Assembly (NCBI GenBank): GCA_022769285.1
Contig: JALEKD010000018.1
Location: forward strand, 1 to 53,063
Origin: Prevotella sp.
GTDB taxonomy: Bacteria; Bacteroidota; Bacteroidia; Bacteroidales; Bacteroidaceae
Direction of reading: 5' to 3'
DNA: 53,063 nt
Within the stretch, counting starts at the first letter, position 1. Every line of letters starts with the position of its first letter. Shown in pieces: positions 40,607-50,788 of the stretch. The notes below the pieces were generated by a model. It was not told where the DNA came from and made no database searches. It saw nothing but the letters and a program-made list of their open reading frames with translations. A program made the position numbers and the translations under genes.

Positions 40607-41293
40607 ATGAACAGGAAACACGCTTTGTTATCTTTAAGCATTGGTATATGCGTAGGTTGCCAACAGGGGAAGCCGGTTGGCGACAGGTATGGCACGGTCG
40701 AGGATATTCCACAGCAGCAGATTGTTTTTACGAAAGCAGGCCCTAATAGCTTTGTGAAAGGCAGTGGGAGCTTCGCGGTAGTACAAGACTCTGTTTTCTT
40801 TGTAGATTATTACTATGACTATAATGACGGCAAGGAACTGAGTCTCTTCTCTCTGCGTGGTGGAAAAAAAGAGCGTCTGGTGGACAGATACAAATCTGGA
40901 CCGATAGAGTTGAGCTGCTCAGATAGGCGTCTGGGTCTATTCCGTCGAGGTTGGCGGGCCTCGTACAGAGAGTATCTGTTGGACTCTGTTCATGCCCATA
41001 AAGTGGTATGTATAGATAGTATTACCCTACAGGATATAGACCATATCCAGAGAGCCAATGGGTTGTATATATGTGCCAAGGTGACAGGTGGCGGACCCCA
41101 TATAATAGATGTGTATGATGCTAAGGGTGGTCTGGTGGATAGCGTGGATCCATACAACGGCTTGCTGGACTCGGTACCCGAACCCAATAATCGGTATGCC
41201 TTGGGCCAAGGCTTCTTGGGGTATAACAAGAAAGGCAGGTATGTGGTCTCCTCTTCTATAATTAAGACCAAGGGTCTTGTCAGAGTGAAATGA
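40607..41293 (+). CDS. Lipoprotein, probably BF3164/TolB-like propeller family, short
   Basis: 228 aa. A signal peptide ends CVGC (C18). The rest shows repeated beta-propeller-like strands (FAVVQDSVFFVDYYYD, ELSLFSLRGGKK, THE-like turns such as GPHIIDVYDAKGGLVDS). This pattern and the small Cys-rich gene next to it suggest the BF3164-like TolB-like 6-blade propeller lipoproteins of Bacteroidales. Those are usually around 350 aa, so this one seems to lack its last blades or is a shorter relative. I found no continuation after the stop. GC content is lower than in flanking genes, a possible sign of transfer. The family call is inference from pattern and context. Confidence 0.55.
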   Translation: MNRKHALLSLSIGICVGCQQGKPVGDRYGTVEDIPQQQIVFTKAGPNSFVKGSGSFAVVQDSVFFVDYYYDYNDGKELSLFSLRGGKKERLVDRYKSGPIELSCSDRRLGLFRRGWRASYREYLLDSVHAHKVVCIDSITLQDIDHIQRANGLYICAKVTGGGPHIIDVYDAKGGLVDSVDPYNGLLDSVPEPNNRYALGQGFLGYNKKGRYVVSSSIIKTKGLVRVK

Positions 41294-41339
41294 TAAATCT
41301 CTGCAATCAACATTTTTTTAATTGTTAAGATTCGTCAGT

Positions 41340-41576
41340 ATGAAAAAAGTTCTGCCATTAATTGGAAGTGCCATTATTCTTGGTGGCTTCTTGGCCTTTT
41401 CTCTCCAGAGTACGGGAAAATTAACATCTACAGAGGAATGTAATGCTGTCGTTCTGGCTGAAGAGCAGTTGACAGGTGATACAATTACTTGTTGTTCGGG
41501 TTGTAATGGACGGTATTGTGGATATTTCGTTCCAGACGGAAGTTCCGACAAGATAAGGGTCTATTATGAGTATTAA
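41340..41576 (+). CDS. Small exported Cys-rich protein, NVEALA-like
   Basis: 78 aa. MKK and a hydrophobic segment (about 5-22) form an export signal. Residues 35-40 read NAVVLA, close to the NVEALA motif that names a Bacteroidales family of small exported proteins. The part after it carries C51, C52, C55 and C60 (CCSGC then C), plus C34 before the motif, and ends in a Tyr-rich tail. NVEALA proteins are commonly encoded beside BF3164-like lipoproteins, as here (46 bases downstream of one). Their function is unknown. Start 41340 gives the signal; an in-frame ATG at 41322 adds six residues. A hairpin follows, then a barrel protein gene. Confidence 0.65.
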   Translation: MKKVLPLIGSAIILGGFLAFSLQSTGKLTSTEECNAVVLAEEQLTGDTITCCSGCNGRYCGYFVPDGSSDKIRVYYEY

Positions 41577-41585
41577 TAATTAACC

Positions 41586-41615
41586 CCTTGGGGCGCATCT
41601 TTATGTGCCCCAAGG
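41586..41615 (+). terminator. Hairpin between the small Cys-rich gene and the receptor gene
   Basis: CCTTGGGGCGCAT and ATGTGCCCCAAGG pair over 13 bp with one G-U pair and the loop CTTT. No T run follows, so it may attenuate or stabilise the transcript rather than end it; the receptor gene starts 45 bp later without a clear promoter of its own. Confidence 0.6.
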
Positions 41616-41659
41616 AAACAAGAAACTATAACAATAATAATCACTAATACTGGAAGATT

Positions 41660-44194
41660 ATGAAATCGATCTGCGTGATTTTGATAATTCTGGCCACTAT
41701 GTGCAGCCTGTCCATGGCAGCACAGACATCGGTAAAAACATCGATGTGTAAGGTAGTGGGCGTATTGGCAGACAAGGAGACTGATGAGCCTGAGCCTATG
41801 GTTACGGTATGTGTATCGCACAAGGGACTGCCAGGCGGTGGCACCAAAAAGGTGCTGGCCGATAACGCAGGTCGATTTGAAGTGGTGCTGCCCATACTGC
41901 CTGGCGCGTATGACATTACAGTTGCCATGATAGGCAGGGTAGCTGTGCCCCGCCAGATAACCTTAGCCGAGGGCGATACGCTCAAGGATATAGGGCGGCT
42001 GTATGTGACCGATGATGTGAAGATGCTGAAAGAGGTAACGGTAGAGGCCCAGAAACCACTGGTAAAGATGGATGTAGACAAACTGACCTATGACGTGGCC
42101 GCCGACCCTGATGCCAAGACACTCAGGCTGTCGGAGATGATGGGCAAGGTGCCACTGATAAGCGTTGATGGCGACGGCAATATAGAGATGAACGGCACCG
42201 AAAAATTTCTGATACTGCAGAACGGACGCAAAACCGCCATTACGCGCAACCCCAAGGAAGTGCTGCGCAGTTTGCCGGCCGAGATGGTTAAGAGCATCGA
42301 GGTGATAACCTCGCCAGGAGCCAAATATGATGCCGAGGGCATAGGCGGTGTTATCAATATCGTGATGCGTTCGCAGTACGAGGGCCATCTTACCACGCTG
42401 GGGGCCGATGCCGGTACGACGGCTTATAGCGGCAGCGTGATGACGATGAGCAAGATAGGCAAGTTTGCCTTTGACGGCAATTTTACTTACAACCGCCTGC
42501 TGTTGCCCGAGGAAAACACCAACCTGCTACGCGATGCCTATGGTGCTGCCGGCGCTACGCAGCTTAGGAGCGAAGGCAGCAGTAAGCCACAGGGCAATAC
42601 CGAGTTTGCCATGGTCAATGCCAGTTACGAGATAGACAGTCTGCAGATGATAACTTTCTCTTTGTCGGGTATGGGGAGCCAGGAGCATACGATGAGTGAT
42701 GAGCGTACCGGTATGTGGAACCAGGGTGGCAGCTTGGCGGCCTATTCGTATCTGCGTCATGGCAACCTGAAAAACTCAAGTCTGAACGGTACCATCAACC
42801 TGGACTATCAGCGGGTGGGACGGCGCAACCCGCGGCGTACCACTACGCTGTCGTATCAGCTGAGTAGCGCTCCGTCGCGTAATAAGGACATTACCCAGTA
42901 CAGCGATATAGTAACCGGTGGCATGGCAGGGGTGGCCGACCAGCTACAGCTGTACGACAGCCGCTCAGACCGTCGGGACAAGACCAATGAGCATACGTTC
43001 CAGTATGACTTTTCTACTCCTCTGGGCCAGCAGCATACGCTCGAGGTGGGCGCTAAGTACATACTGCGCAACAACGAGAGCCAAAACGACCTGTATAACA
43101 GCCAAGGTCAGAGCGCGGAATGGACGCACAATGACCTGCGGAGCAACCACTATAAGAACCGGAACAACATCCTGGGCGGCTATCTGAGTTATACTTACCG
43201 TGGAAAGATGGTCTCTGTAATGCCCGGGCTGCGCTATGAATATACTTATCAGGACATCAAGTATCTGTCGGGCCCCATCGGGGCAGACGGAAACTACTCG
43301 AGCCATTATGCCAACGTGGTGCCCTCACTGAAAGTAAACCTGAAGTTGGCTAAGTCGCAGTCGCTCCGTCTGGAATATGGCAAACGGCTGTCGCGCCCCA
43401 GTATCTACTATCTCAACCCTTACTTCAACAATCTGAATCCGCAGAATATCGTGCAGGGCAACAGCAGTCTGGAAGCCGAGAACAGCTATAATCTGGGCGC
43501 CACCTATGGATGGTTTACCCGTAAGACCAACCTGACCGTCAGCCTGAACTACCGCCATCTGAGCAATGGCATAGAGAGCTACAGTCGGATAATAGGCGAC
43601 GGCGGCGAGTATTTTGACGACGGAAAGCACTATGCAGCGCCCGGCGCTATATATACTACCTATCTTAATGTAGGGCGGGTGGAACGTACGGCGGTAGACA
43701 TATACTATAAATGGAACCTTACCTCCAAACTCTGGGTAACGCTGAACACGGGCGTGGCCTATGTAGACCTTAGAGACCCCAGTCGACAGCTGCAGAACCA
43801 TGGTTGGAGTGCTAATGCCGACCTGAGGTTGTCGTGGCGGTTGCCAGCCGATTTCTCGCTGTATGCCATCTTGAGGGGCGACACGAAGAACATCACCCTC
43901 CAAGGCAGTACCGACGGGCTTGTGTATAATTACTTCACCCTGTCGCGCTCGTTCCTGCGCAGCAAGCGGCTCACCGTTTCGCTTCGTGTCGCAGACCCGT
44001 TCCACAAGTGGCTTACCCGCACTACCTACACCCAGGGCACTGGCTATCATAGCCAGGTCGATAGAACGTATTCGCGCCAGGGTTTCAGCATAGGGATAAG
44101 CTATCGTCTGGGCGATATGAAGCACTCTAAGACCAAGCGCTCTATGCACTCTATCTATAATGGCGACCTGAAAGCCGCGCCCACTGCGAAATAA
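41660..44194 (+). CDS. Outer-membrane receptor-like beta-barrel protein (OMP_b-brl_3 type), paralogue
   Basis: 844 aa. The signal peptide ends near SMAAQ (about residue 21). A carboxypeptidase-regulatory-like domain (about 28-115) is followed by KEVTVEAQKPLVKMDVDK, KEVLRSLPAEMVKSIEVI and AEGIGGVINIVM (plug-like region), then a barrel to the C terminus. It is a clear paralogue of the 14420-16948 protein; the plug blocks match nearly word for word. It lies 83 bp after the small Cys-rich gene with only a hairpin between, so it may be co-transcribed with it. No SusD partner. The ligand or export substrate is unknown. Confidence 0.87.
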   Translation: MKSICVILIILATMCSLSMAAQTSVKTSMCKVVGVLADKETDEPEPMVTVCVSHKGLPGGGTKKVLADNAGRFEVVLPILPGAYDITVAMIGRVAVPRQITLAEGDTLKDIGRLYVTDDVKMLKEVTVEAQKPLVKMDVDKLTYDVAADPDAKTLRLSEMMGKVPLISVDGDGNIEMNGTEKFLILQNGRKTAITRNPKEVLRSLPAEMVKSIEVITSPGAKYDAEGIGGVINIVMRSQYEGHLTTLGADAGTTAYSGSVMTMSKIGKFAFDGNFTYNRLLLPEENTNLLRDAYGAAGATQLRSEGSSKPQGNTEFAMVNASYEIDSLQMITFSLSGMGSQEHTMSDERTGMWNQGGSLAAYSYLRHGNLKNSSLNGTINLDYQRVGRRNPRRTTTLSYQLSSAPSRNKDITQYSDIVTGGMAGVADQLQLYDSRSDRRDKTNEHTFQYDFSTPLGQQHTLEVGAKYILRNNESQNDLYNSQGQSAEWTHNDLRSNHYKNRNNILGGYLSYTYRGKMVSVMPGLRYEYTYQDIKYLSGPIGADGNYSSHYANVVPSLKVNLKLAKSQSLRLEYGKRLSRPSIYYLNPYFNNLNPQNIVQGNSSLEAENSYNLGATYGWFTRKTNLTVSLNYRHLSNGIESYSRIIGDGGEYFDDGKHYAAPGAIYTTYLNVGRVERTAVDIYYKWNLTSKLWVTLNTGVAYVDLRDPSRQLQNHGWSANADLRLSWRLPADFSLYAILRGDTKNITLQGSTDGLVYNYFTLSRSFLRSKRLTVSLRVADPFHKWLTRTTYTQGTGYHSQVDRTYSRQGFSIGISYRLGDMKHSKTKRSMHSIYNGDLKAAPTAK

Positions 44195-44322
44195 CGGCTT
44201 GGAGGGCCTTGGCCCTTGAACCATGGTGACAGGACGGCAGGGATATGAGTCCTCTGCCGCTCTGTAAGTGGTGGCTTACGCCCTGGCTGATGGCAGGGAC
44301 TTATGGCCGACAGGGCGAATAA

Positions 44323-45954
<1,632 letters not shown>

Positions 45955-45958
45955 GTAT

Positions 45959-47401
45959 ATGAAACGAATGAAGAGAATAGCTACTATACTGCTGGCCGCC
46001 ACACTGGGGTGTGGCGGTACGGCTCTGGCTCAGAACGACCCTACGATAATGACCGTGAACGGTAAACCCGTGACTCGGTCTGAATTTGAATACTCGTATA
46101 ATAAGAATAACAACGAAAACGTCATAGACCGAAAGAGCGTGAAGGAGTATGTAGAGCTCTTCATCAACTATAAACTGAAAGTGGAGGCTGCACTCGATGC
46201 GCATCTGGACACCCTCTCCTCATTTAAAAAGGAGTTTACTACTTACCGCGACCAGCAGATACGTCCGTCGCTGATAACCCAGGACGACGTGGAGGCAGAG
46301 GCACGTAAGATATATGCCGACTACCGTACCCGGGTGGACTACTCGGGTGGCCTGGTCAAGGCGGCCCACATCCTGGTAATGATGCGCCAGAAAGCTACGC
46401 CTGACCAGTTGCGTCAGGCTAAGTTGCGTATAGACTCTATCTACAAGGCCCTGCAGGGTGGGGCTGATTTTGCCGAGACGGCCCGCCGATGCTCGGATGA
46501 TAAGGGGTCGGCCCAGCAGGGTGGCGAACTGCCCTGGATAGAACACGGCCAGACCCTCAAGGAATTTGAGGATCAGGTTTACGCTCTGAAGCCTGGCCAA
46601 ATGAGCCGTCCCTTTGAATCGCCGGCTGGATGGCATATCGTGTTGCTCAAAGATAAGCGCATGTGCTTCCCCTACGACTCGCTGCGTACCAGCATCCTCT
46701 CTTTTATAGAGCGTCGTGGTCTCAAAGATGCTATCATTAACCAGCGGGTAGACTCGTTGGCCCGTCTGTATGGGGCAAAGGTGACTCCGGCTCAGGTTAT
46801 GGACAGCTTAGCAACGGCCATGGAGGCTCGCTCGCCCCAGTTGCGCTATCTTGTTCAGGAATATCACGACGGCCTGCTTCTCTTCGAGATGAGTAACCGT
46901 ACGGTATGGGACAAGGCCCAGAAAGATGAGACTGGCCAGCAGGCTTACTTTGATAAGAACCGCAAGAAATACCAATGGGCTGAGCCTCGTTTTAAGGGTA
47001 TAGCCTATCATACACGGACTCGGGCTGATGTCAAGGCTGTCAAGGCAGCCGTTAAGGGGGTACCCTTTGACCACTGGGCCGAGACGTTGCGCACTACGTT
47101 TAACAAGGATAGCGTACTGCGTATTCGGGTCGAAAAGGGCATCTTCGCTAAGGGTGACAATCCCGTGGTGGACAGCAAGGTGTTCAAGACGGGTAAGAAG
47201 CCACAGCCTCTGAAAGATTTTCCCTTTGACGCGGTGTACGGCAAGCGACTCAAGGTCCCCGAGACCATAAATGATGTGCGCTCGCTGGTACTAGCCGACT
47301 ATCAGGAACAGCTGGAGCGCGAGTGGGTAGACAGCCTGCGTCGCAAGTATGGCGTAACGGTAAACGACGAGGTGGTGAAAACGGTAAATAATCATCATTA
47401 G
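45959..47401 (+). CDS. Periplasmic peptidyl-prolyl isomerase, parvulin/PpiC type
   Basis: 480 aa. The signal peptide ends near TALAQ (about residue 24). After an N-terminal helical chaperone region (SurA/PrsA-like, starting VNGKPVTRSEFEYSY) a parvulin domain is visible: KAAHILVMMRQKA, DFAETARRCSDDKGSAQQGGEL and the closing GWHIVLLKDKR. A second, weaker domain fills the C-terminal part, around FKGIAYHTRTRADVKAV. Likely helps fold outer-membrane proteins. Two ATGs are possible (45959 and 45968); the first gives a more basic n-region. It is followed after 2 bases by a second SurA-like gene. Confidence 0.9.
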   Translation: MKRMKRIATILLAATLGCGGTALAQNDPTIMTVNGKPVTRSEFEYSYNKNNNENVIDRKSVKEYVELFINYKLKVEAALDAHLDTLSSFKKEFTTYRDQQIRPSLITQDDVEAEARKIYADYRTRVDYSGGLVKAAHILVMMRQKATPDQLRQAKLRIDSIYKALQGGADFAETARRCSDDKGSAQQGGELPWIEHGQTLKEFEDQVYALKPGQMSRPFESPAGWHIVLLKDKRMCFPYDSLRTSILSFIERRGLKDAIINQRVDSLARLYGAKVTPAQVMDSLATAMEARSPQLRYLVQEYHDGLLLFEMSNRTVWDKAQKDETGQQAYFDKNRKKYQWAEPRFKGIAYHTRTRADVKAVKAAVKGVPFDHWAETLRTTFNKDSVLRIRVEKGIFAKGDNPVVDSKVFKTGKKPQPLKDFPFDAVYGKRLKVPETINDVRSLVLADYQEQLEREWVDSLRRKYGVTVNDEVVKTVNNHH

Positions 47402-47403
47402 GA

Positions 47404-48840
47404 ATGAAGAATATATATAAAATAGGTATAGGCGCAACGGCTTTTGTGCTGCTCATGGGTAGTCAGGCTATGGCTATCAGAAACAGTATAATGCCCGCTC
47501 CGAAAGACTCAGTAAAAGCAGTGGCTGATGCCGATGTGCCTGAGTCCTCGGTAGTAGACGAGGTAATCTGGGTAGTAGGCGACGAGCCTATCCTAAAGTC
47601 AGACGTGGAGACCATGCGCCTGCAGGGCCAGATGGAGGGTATTACGTGGAAGAGTGACCCTGACTGTGCCATTCCGGAGGAGATGGCTGTGCAGAAACTC
47701 TTTCTGCATCAGGCAGAGATAGACTCTATCCAGGTGTCTGAGAGCGACGTGACCAGTAGTATAGATCAGCAGATAAACTACTGGATTTCAATGGCAGGAT
47801 CTAAGGAAAAATTGGAGGAATACCGTAATCAGACGGTGGCGCAGATGAGACAGCAGATGCGCGATGACTTTCGCAACCAGCAGCTCATCTCCAAAATGAG
47901 ACAGGAACTGGTCAAGGACATTACCGTTACCCCCAGTGAGGTACGCAAGTATTTCGCCAAGTTGCCTGCCGACAGTATACCTTTCGTTCCTACTACGGTA
48001 GAGGTTGAGATTATAACCAGGCAGCCTAAGGCCACTCAGGAGGAGATAAACCGGGTGAAGGACGAGCTGCGTAGCTATACCGACCGAATTAACAAGGGTG
48101 AGACCTCGTTTGCCACCCTGGCCCGCCTGTATTCTGAGGATCCTGGCTCGGCCCGTCGTGGTGGTGAGATGGACTACGTGGGACGTGGTATGTTGGATCA
48201 GGCTTTTGCCAATGTAGCCTTTAACCTGACAGACCCTAAGAAGATATCCAAAATAGTGGAGTCTGAGTTCGGGTATCATATCATTCAGTTGATAGATAAG
48301 CGAGGCGACCGTATAAAGGTACGTCATATCCTTCGCCGGCCTAAGGTTTCGCAAGACATCATAGACAAGACGCGTCTGCGGTTGGACTCGGTGGCCATAG
48401 AGATACGCGATGGCAAGTACCCGTTTGAGGCGGCAGCTTCCTATATATCGGATGATAAGGACACACGTAACAATAACGGACTGATGGCCGTTACGGATCA
48501 GGAGAGTCAGAGCCGTACATCGCGTTTCGAGATGAAAGACCTGCCCGCCGAGGTGGCCCAGCATGTAGAGGGTATGAAGGTAGGCGAGGTGTCTAACGCC
48601 TTTGAGATGATGAATTCCAAGGGACAAAAGGTGTGTGCCATCGTCAAACTTAAGAGTCGCATGGAAGGTCACCGGGCTACCTTGACCGAAGATTATCAGG
48701 TCATGAAGAATATAGTAGTAGCCAAGTTACGTGAGCAGAAGTTGCACGACTGGGTTGTGGACAAGATTAAGCACACGTATGTATGGATGGCCGACCGTTA
48801 TAAGAACTGCAACTACGAATACCAAGGTTGGGTGAAATGA
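47404..48840 (+). CDS. SurA-like periplasmic peptidyl-prolyl isomerase
   Basis: 478 aa. Signal peptide ending near SQAMA. The N-terminal SurA-type domain begins VVDEVIWVVGDEPILKSDVE and runs to about residue 175. The first parvulin domain is clear (VEVEIITRQPKAT, SFATLARLYSEDPGSARRGGEM, EFGYHIIQLIDKRGD). A second follows (KVRHILRRPKVS, then YISDDKDTRNNNG). This is the SurA layout for delivery of outer-membrane barrels. It overlaps the next gene by 4 bases (ATGA). The direct neighbours guaB, another PPIase and OstA-like protein point to an outer-membrane assembly operon. Confidence 0.92.
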   Translation: MKNIYKIGIGATAFVLLMGSQAMAIRNSIMPAPKDSVKAVADADVPESSVVDEVIWVVGDEPILKSDVETMRLQGQMEGITWKSDPDCAIPEEMAVQKLFLHQAEIDSIQVSESDVTSSIDQQINYWISMAGSKEKLEEYRNQTVAQMRQQMRDDFRNQQLISKMRQELVKDITVTPSEVRKYFAKLPADSIPFVPTTVEVEIITRQPKATQEEINRVKDELRSYTDRINKGETSFATLARLYSEDPGSARRGGEMDYVGRGMLDQAFANVAFNLTDPKKISKIVESEFGYHIIQLIDKRGDRIKVRHILRRPKVSQDIIDKTRLRLDSVAIEIRDGKYPFEAAASYISDDKDTRNNNGLMAVTDQESQSRTSRFEMKDLPAEVAQHVEGMKVGEVSNAFEMMNSKGQKVCAIVKLKSRMEGHRATLTEDYQVMKNIVVAKLREQKLHDWVVDKIKHTYVWMADRYKNCNYEYQGWVK

Positions 48841-50501
48841 CGCGACGCAGACAGATAGTACAATTCATATCAGGGCATAGGATTACAGTAGTTGTAGTTC
48901 TATGCTTTTTTGCCCTATGCGTGCAGTCGGTATTGCCACCCACCCATAGGTCGAAACCTAAGCCCAAGACGGATGAGAAAATCTATCTTGTACACTCGGA
49001 TGAACTGAAATTTGACCACTTTGGTAACAATCCAGACGCCCAGATAGCCAAGGGGCATGTCCATTTCAGTCACCAGGGAGCTCAGCTGTGGTGCGACAGC
49101 GCCTACTTCTATCAGGAATCCAATTCGGTCAAGGCTTTTGGCAATGTGCGCTTCAAGCAGGGTGACACCCTGTCGCTTACCGCACGTTATGCCGACTACG
49201 ATGGGGTGGAGCAGCGTATGGCTGCACGGTACAACGTGGTGCTGACACACCGTAGGCAAGTATTGAAGACCGACAGCCTGAACTACGACAGGCTCTATAA
49301 CTACGCCTACTTTATGGAGGGCGGTACGCTGGAGGATGGTAAGGACAAGTTAGTGGCCGACTGGGGAAAGTACAATCTGGATACACGCGATGCCGTGTTC
49401 TACTATAATGTAAAGATGCGTAGTGCCGACAGGCTCATCGTGACCGACACGCTGTACTACGATACCCGTAAGTCTTTGGCCCATGTGGTGGGCCCTGGGT
49501 CGCGTATTACATCTAAGGAAAGTGTGGTCAAGACGACCGATGCCTACTATAATACCAAGACCGACCGCGCCATGCTGTACGGGCGTTCCTCTATGGAAGA
49601 CAAGCAGAAGAGTCTGGTGGGAGACAGCCTGTACTATGTCAAGAATGGTGACAGCTACGGTTATGGCAACGTCATCTATATAGATAAAGAGAACAAGAAC
49701 TCGTTGCTATGTGATGAGCTGAAGTACAATGAGAAGACGGGGGCTGGTTATGCTACCAAACATGCCCTGCTCAAGGACTACTCGCAGGGCAAGGATACCC
49801 TCTACGCCCATGCCGACTCTATCAAGATATTTACATTCAACATTAATACCGACTCAGTGTACCGCAAGGTTCATTGCTACAACAAGGTGAGTATTTTCCG
49901 TACTGACGTGCAGGCCATTAGCGACTCGCTGGTGTTTAATAGTCAGGACTCGTGTCTGACAATGTATAAAGACCCAGTGGTATGGAGCGACGGCCGTCAG
50001 CTTTTGGGTGAGGTTATCAAGGTGTATATGAACGATTCTACCGTGCGATTTGCTCAGGTTATCGACCAAGCCCTCTCGGTAGAGCAGATGCCAGACAAGC
50101 AACACTATAATCAGGTGGCCTCGCGGTTGATGAATGCTTATTTCGACCAGGGAAATATCCGCCAGACTGAAGCTATAGGCAATGTGCGCACGGTGTACTA
50201 CTATACCGATGACAAGGATAGTTCGCTGGTGGCCCTCAACTATATGGAGACCGACACCCTACGTATGTATCTGTCAGACAAGCGTCAGCTGGAACGGGTA
50301 TGGGCCAGCAAGCCCGAAGGAACCATGTATCCCATATCCCAGATACCGCCAGGCAAGGAGAAGTTGGATGCCTTTGTGTGGCTGGAAGAGCAGCGCCCCA
50401 AAGACAAAGATGACATATTTAACTGGCGGGGTAAGAAACCCGGCGAGGGACTGGTGGTGCGCAAGCGCCATGAGGCTCCGCTACAACGGTTAGATCACTG
50501 A
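48837..50501 (+). CDS. OstA-like (LptA/LptD N-terminal domain) protein
   Basis: 554 aa. A basic N terminus and one hydrophobic segment (about 13-28) serve as signal or anchor. The body consists of OstA/LptA-type beta-jellyroll repeats: AQIAKGHVHFSHQGAQLWCD, then SNSVKAFGNVRFKQGDTLSL, then LVGDSLYYVKNGDSYGYGNV. It lacks the LptD barrel. It is the large OstA-like protein of Bacteroidetes, thought to act in LPS transport across the periplasm. Start 48837 overlaps the surA-like stop as ATGA; an in-frame ATG at 48828 would add three residues. The stop shares one base with the next gene. Confidence 0.87.
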   Translation: MTRRRQIVQFISGHRITVVVVLCFFALCVQSVLPPTHRSKPKPKTDEKIYLVHSDELKFDHFGNNPDAQIAKGHVHFSHQGAQLWCDSAYFYQESNSVKAFGNVRFKQGDTLSLTARYADYDGVEQRMAARYNVVLTHRRQVLKTDSLNYDRLYNYAYFMEGGTLEDGKDKLVADWGKYNLDTRDAVFYYNVKMRSADRLIVTDTLYYDTRKSLAHVVGPGSRITSKESVVKTTDAYYNTKTDRAMLYGRSSMEDKQKSLVGDSLYYVKNGDSYGYGNVIYIDKENKNSLLCDELKYNEKTGAGYATKHALLKDYSQGKDTLYAHADSIKIFTFNINTDSVYRKVHCYNKVSIFRTDVQAISDSLVFNSQDSCLTMYKDPVVWSDGRQLLGEVIKVYMNDSTVRFAQVIDQALSVEQMPDKQHYNQVASRLMNAYFDQGNIRQTEAIGNVRTVYYYTDDKDSSLVALNYMETDTLRMYLSDKRQLERVWASKPEGTMYPISQIPPGKEKLDAFVWLEEQRPKDKDDIFNWRGKKPGEGLVVRKRHEAPLQRLDH

Positions 50502-50773
50502 TGGGATGGTTGCTGGTACAGCGGCCGCGCGGTTTTAGGCACACCTATTTATATATAGACGCGCGTCGCGAACAGGTGGCACAGGCCCGAAAGCACTATG
50601 CCGCGGCCCGAGAAACTATGCAGGCACCTGCTGGACTCTATGCAGAGACGATGCTTGGCGGAACCCGTGCGCGATGTCGGGCCCATGTGGCCCATGGTAG
50701 GATGATGGTGAGTATATTCGTGCCCCTACTGATGTTGGCCATTGTGCTGATGGCCGTATTATTTTTCCTTTAA
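50501..50773 (+). CDS. Small membrane protein, conserved hypothetical
   Basis: 90 aa. A basic, aromatic N-terminal half (RGFRHTYLYIDARREQVAQARKH) is followed by one C-terminal membrane segment (about 69-89), so it is tail-anchored in appearance. From memory a short protein of this shape sits between the OstA-like gene and mutL in many Bacteroidales, but no function is known. It begins on the last base of the OstA-like gene and ends 15 bases before mutL. Confidence 0.7.
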   Translation: MGWLLVQRPRGFRHTYLYIDARREQVAQARKHYAAARETMQAPAGLYAETMLGGTRARCRAHVAHGRMMVSIFVPLLMLAIVLMAVLFFL

Positions 50774-50788
50774 ACGATAATTTTACGT

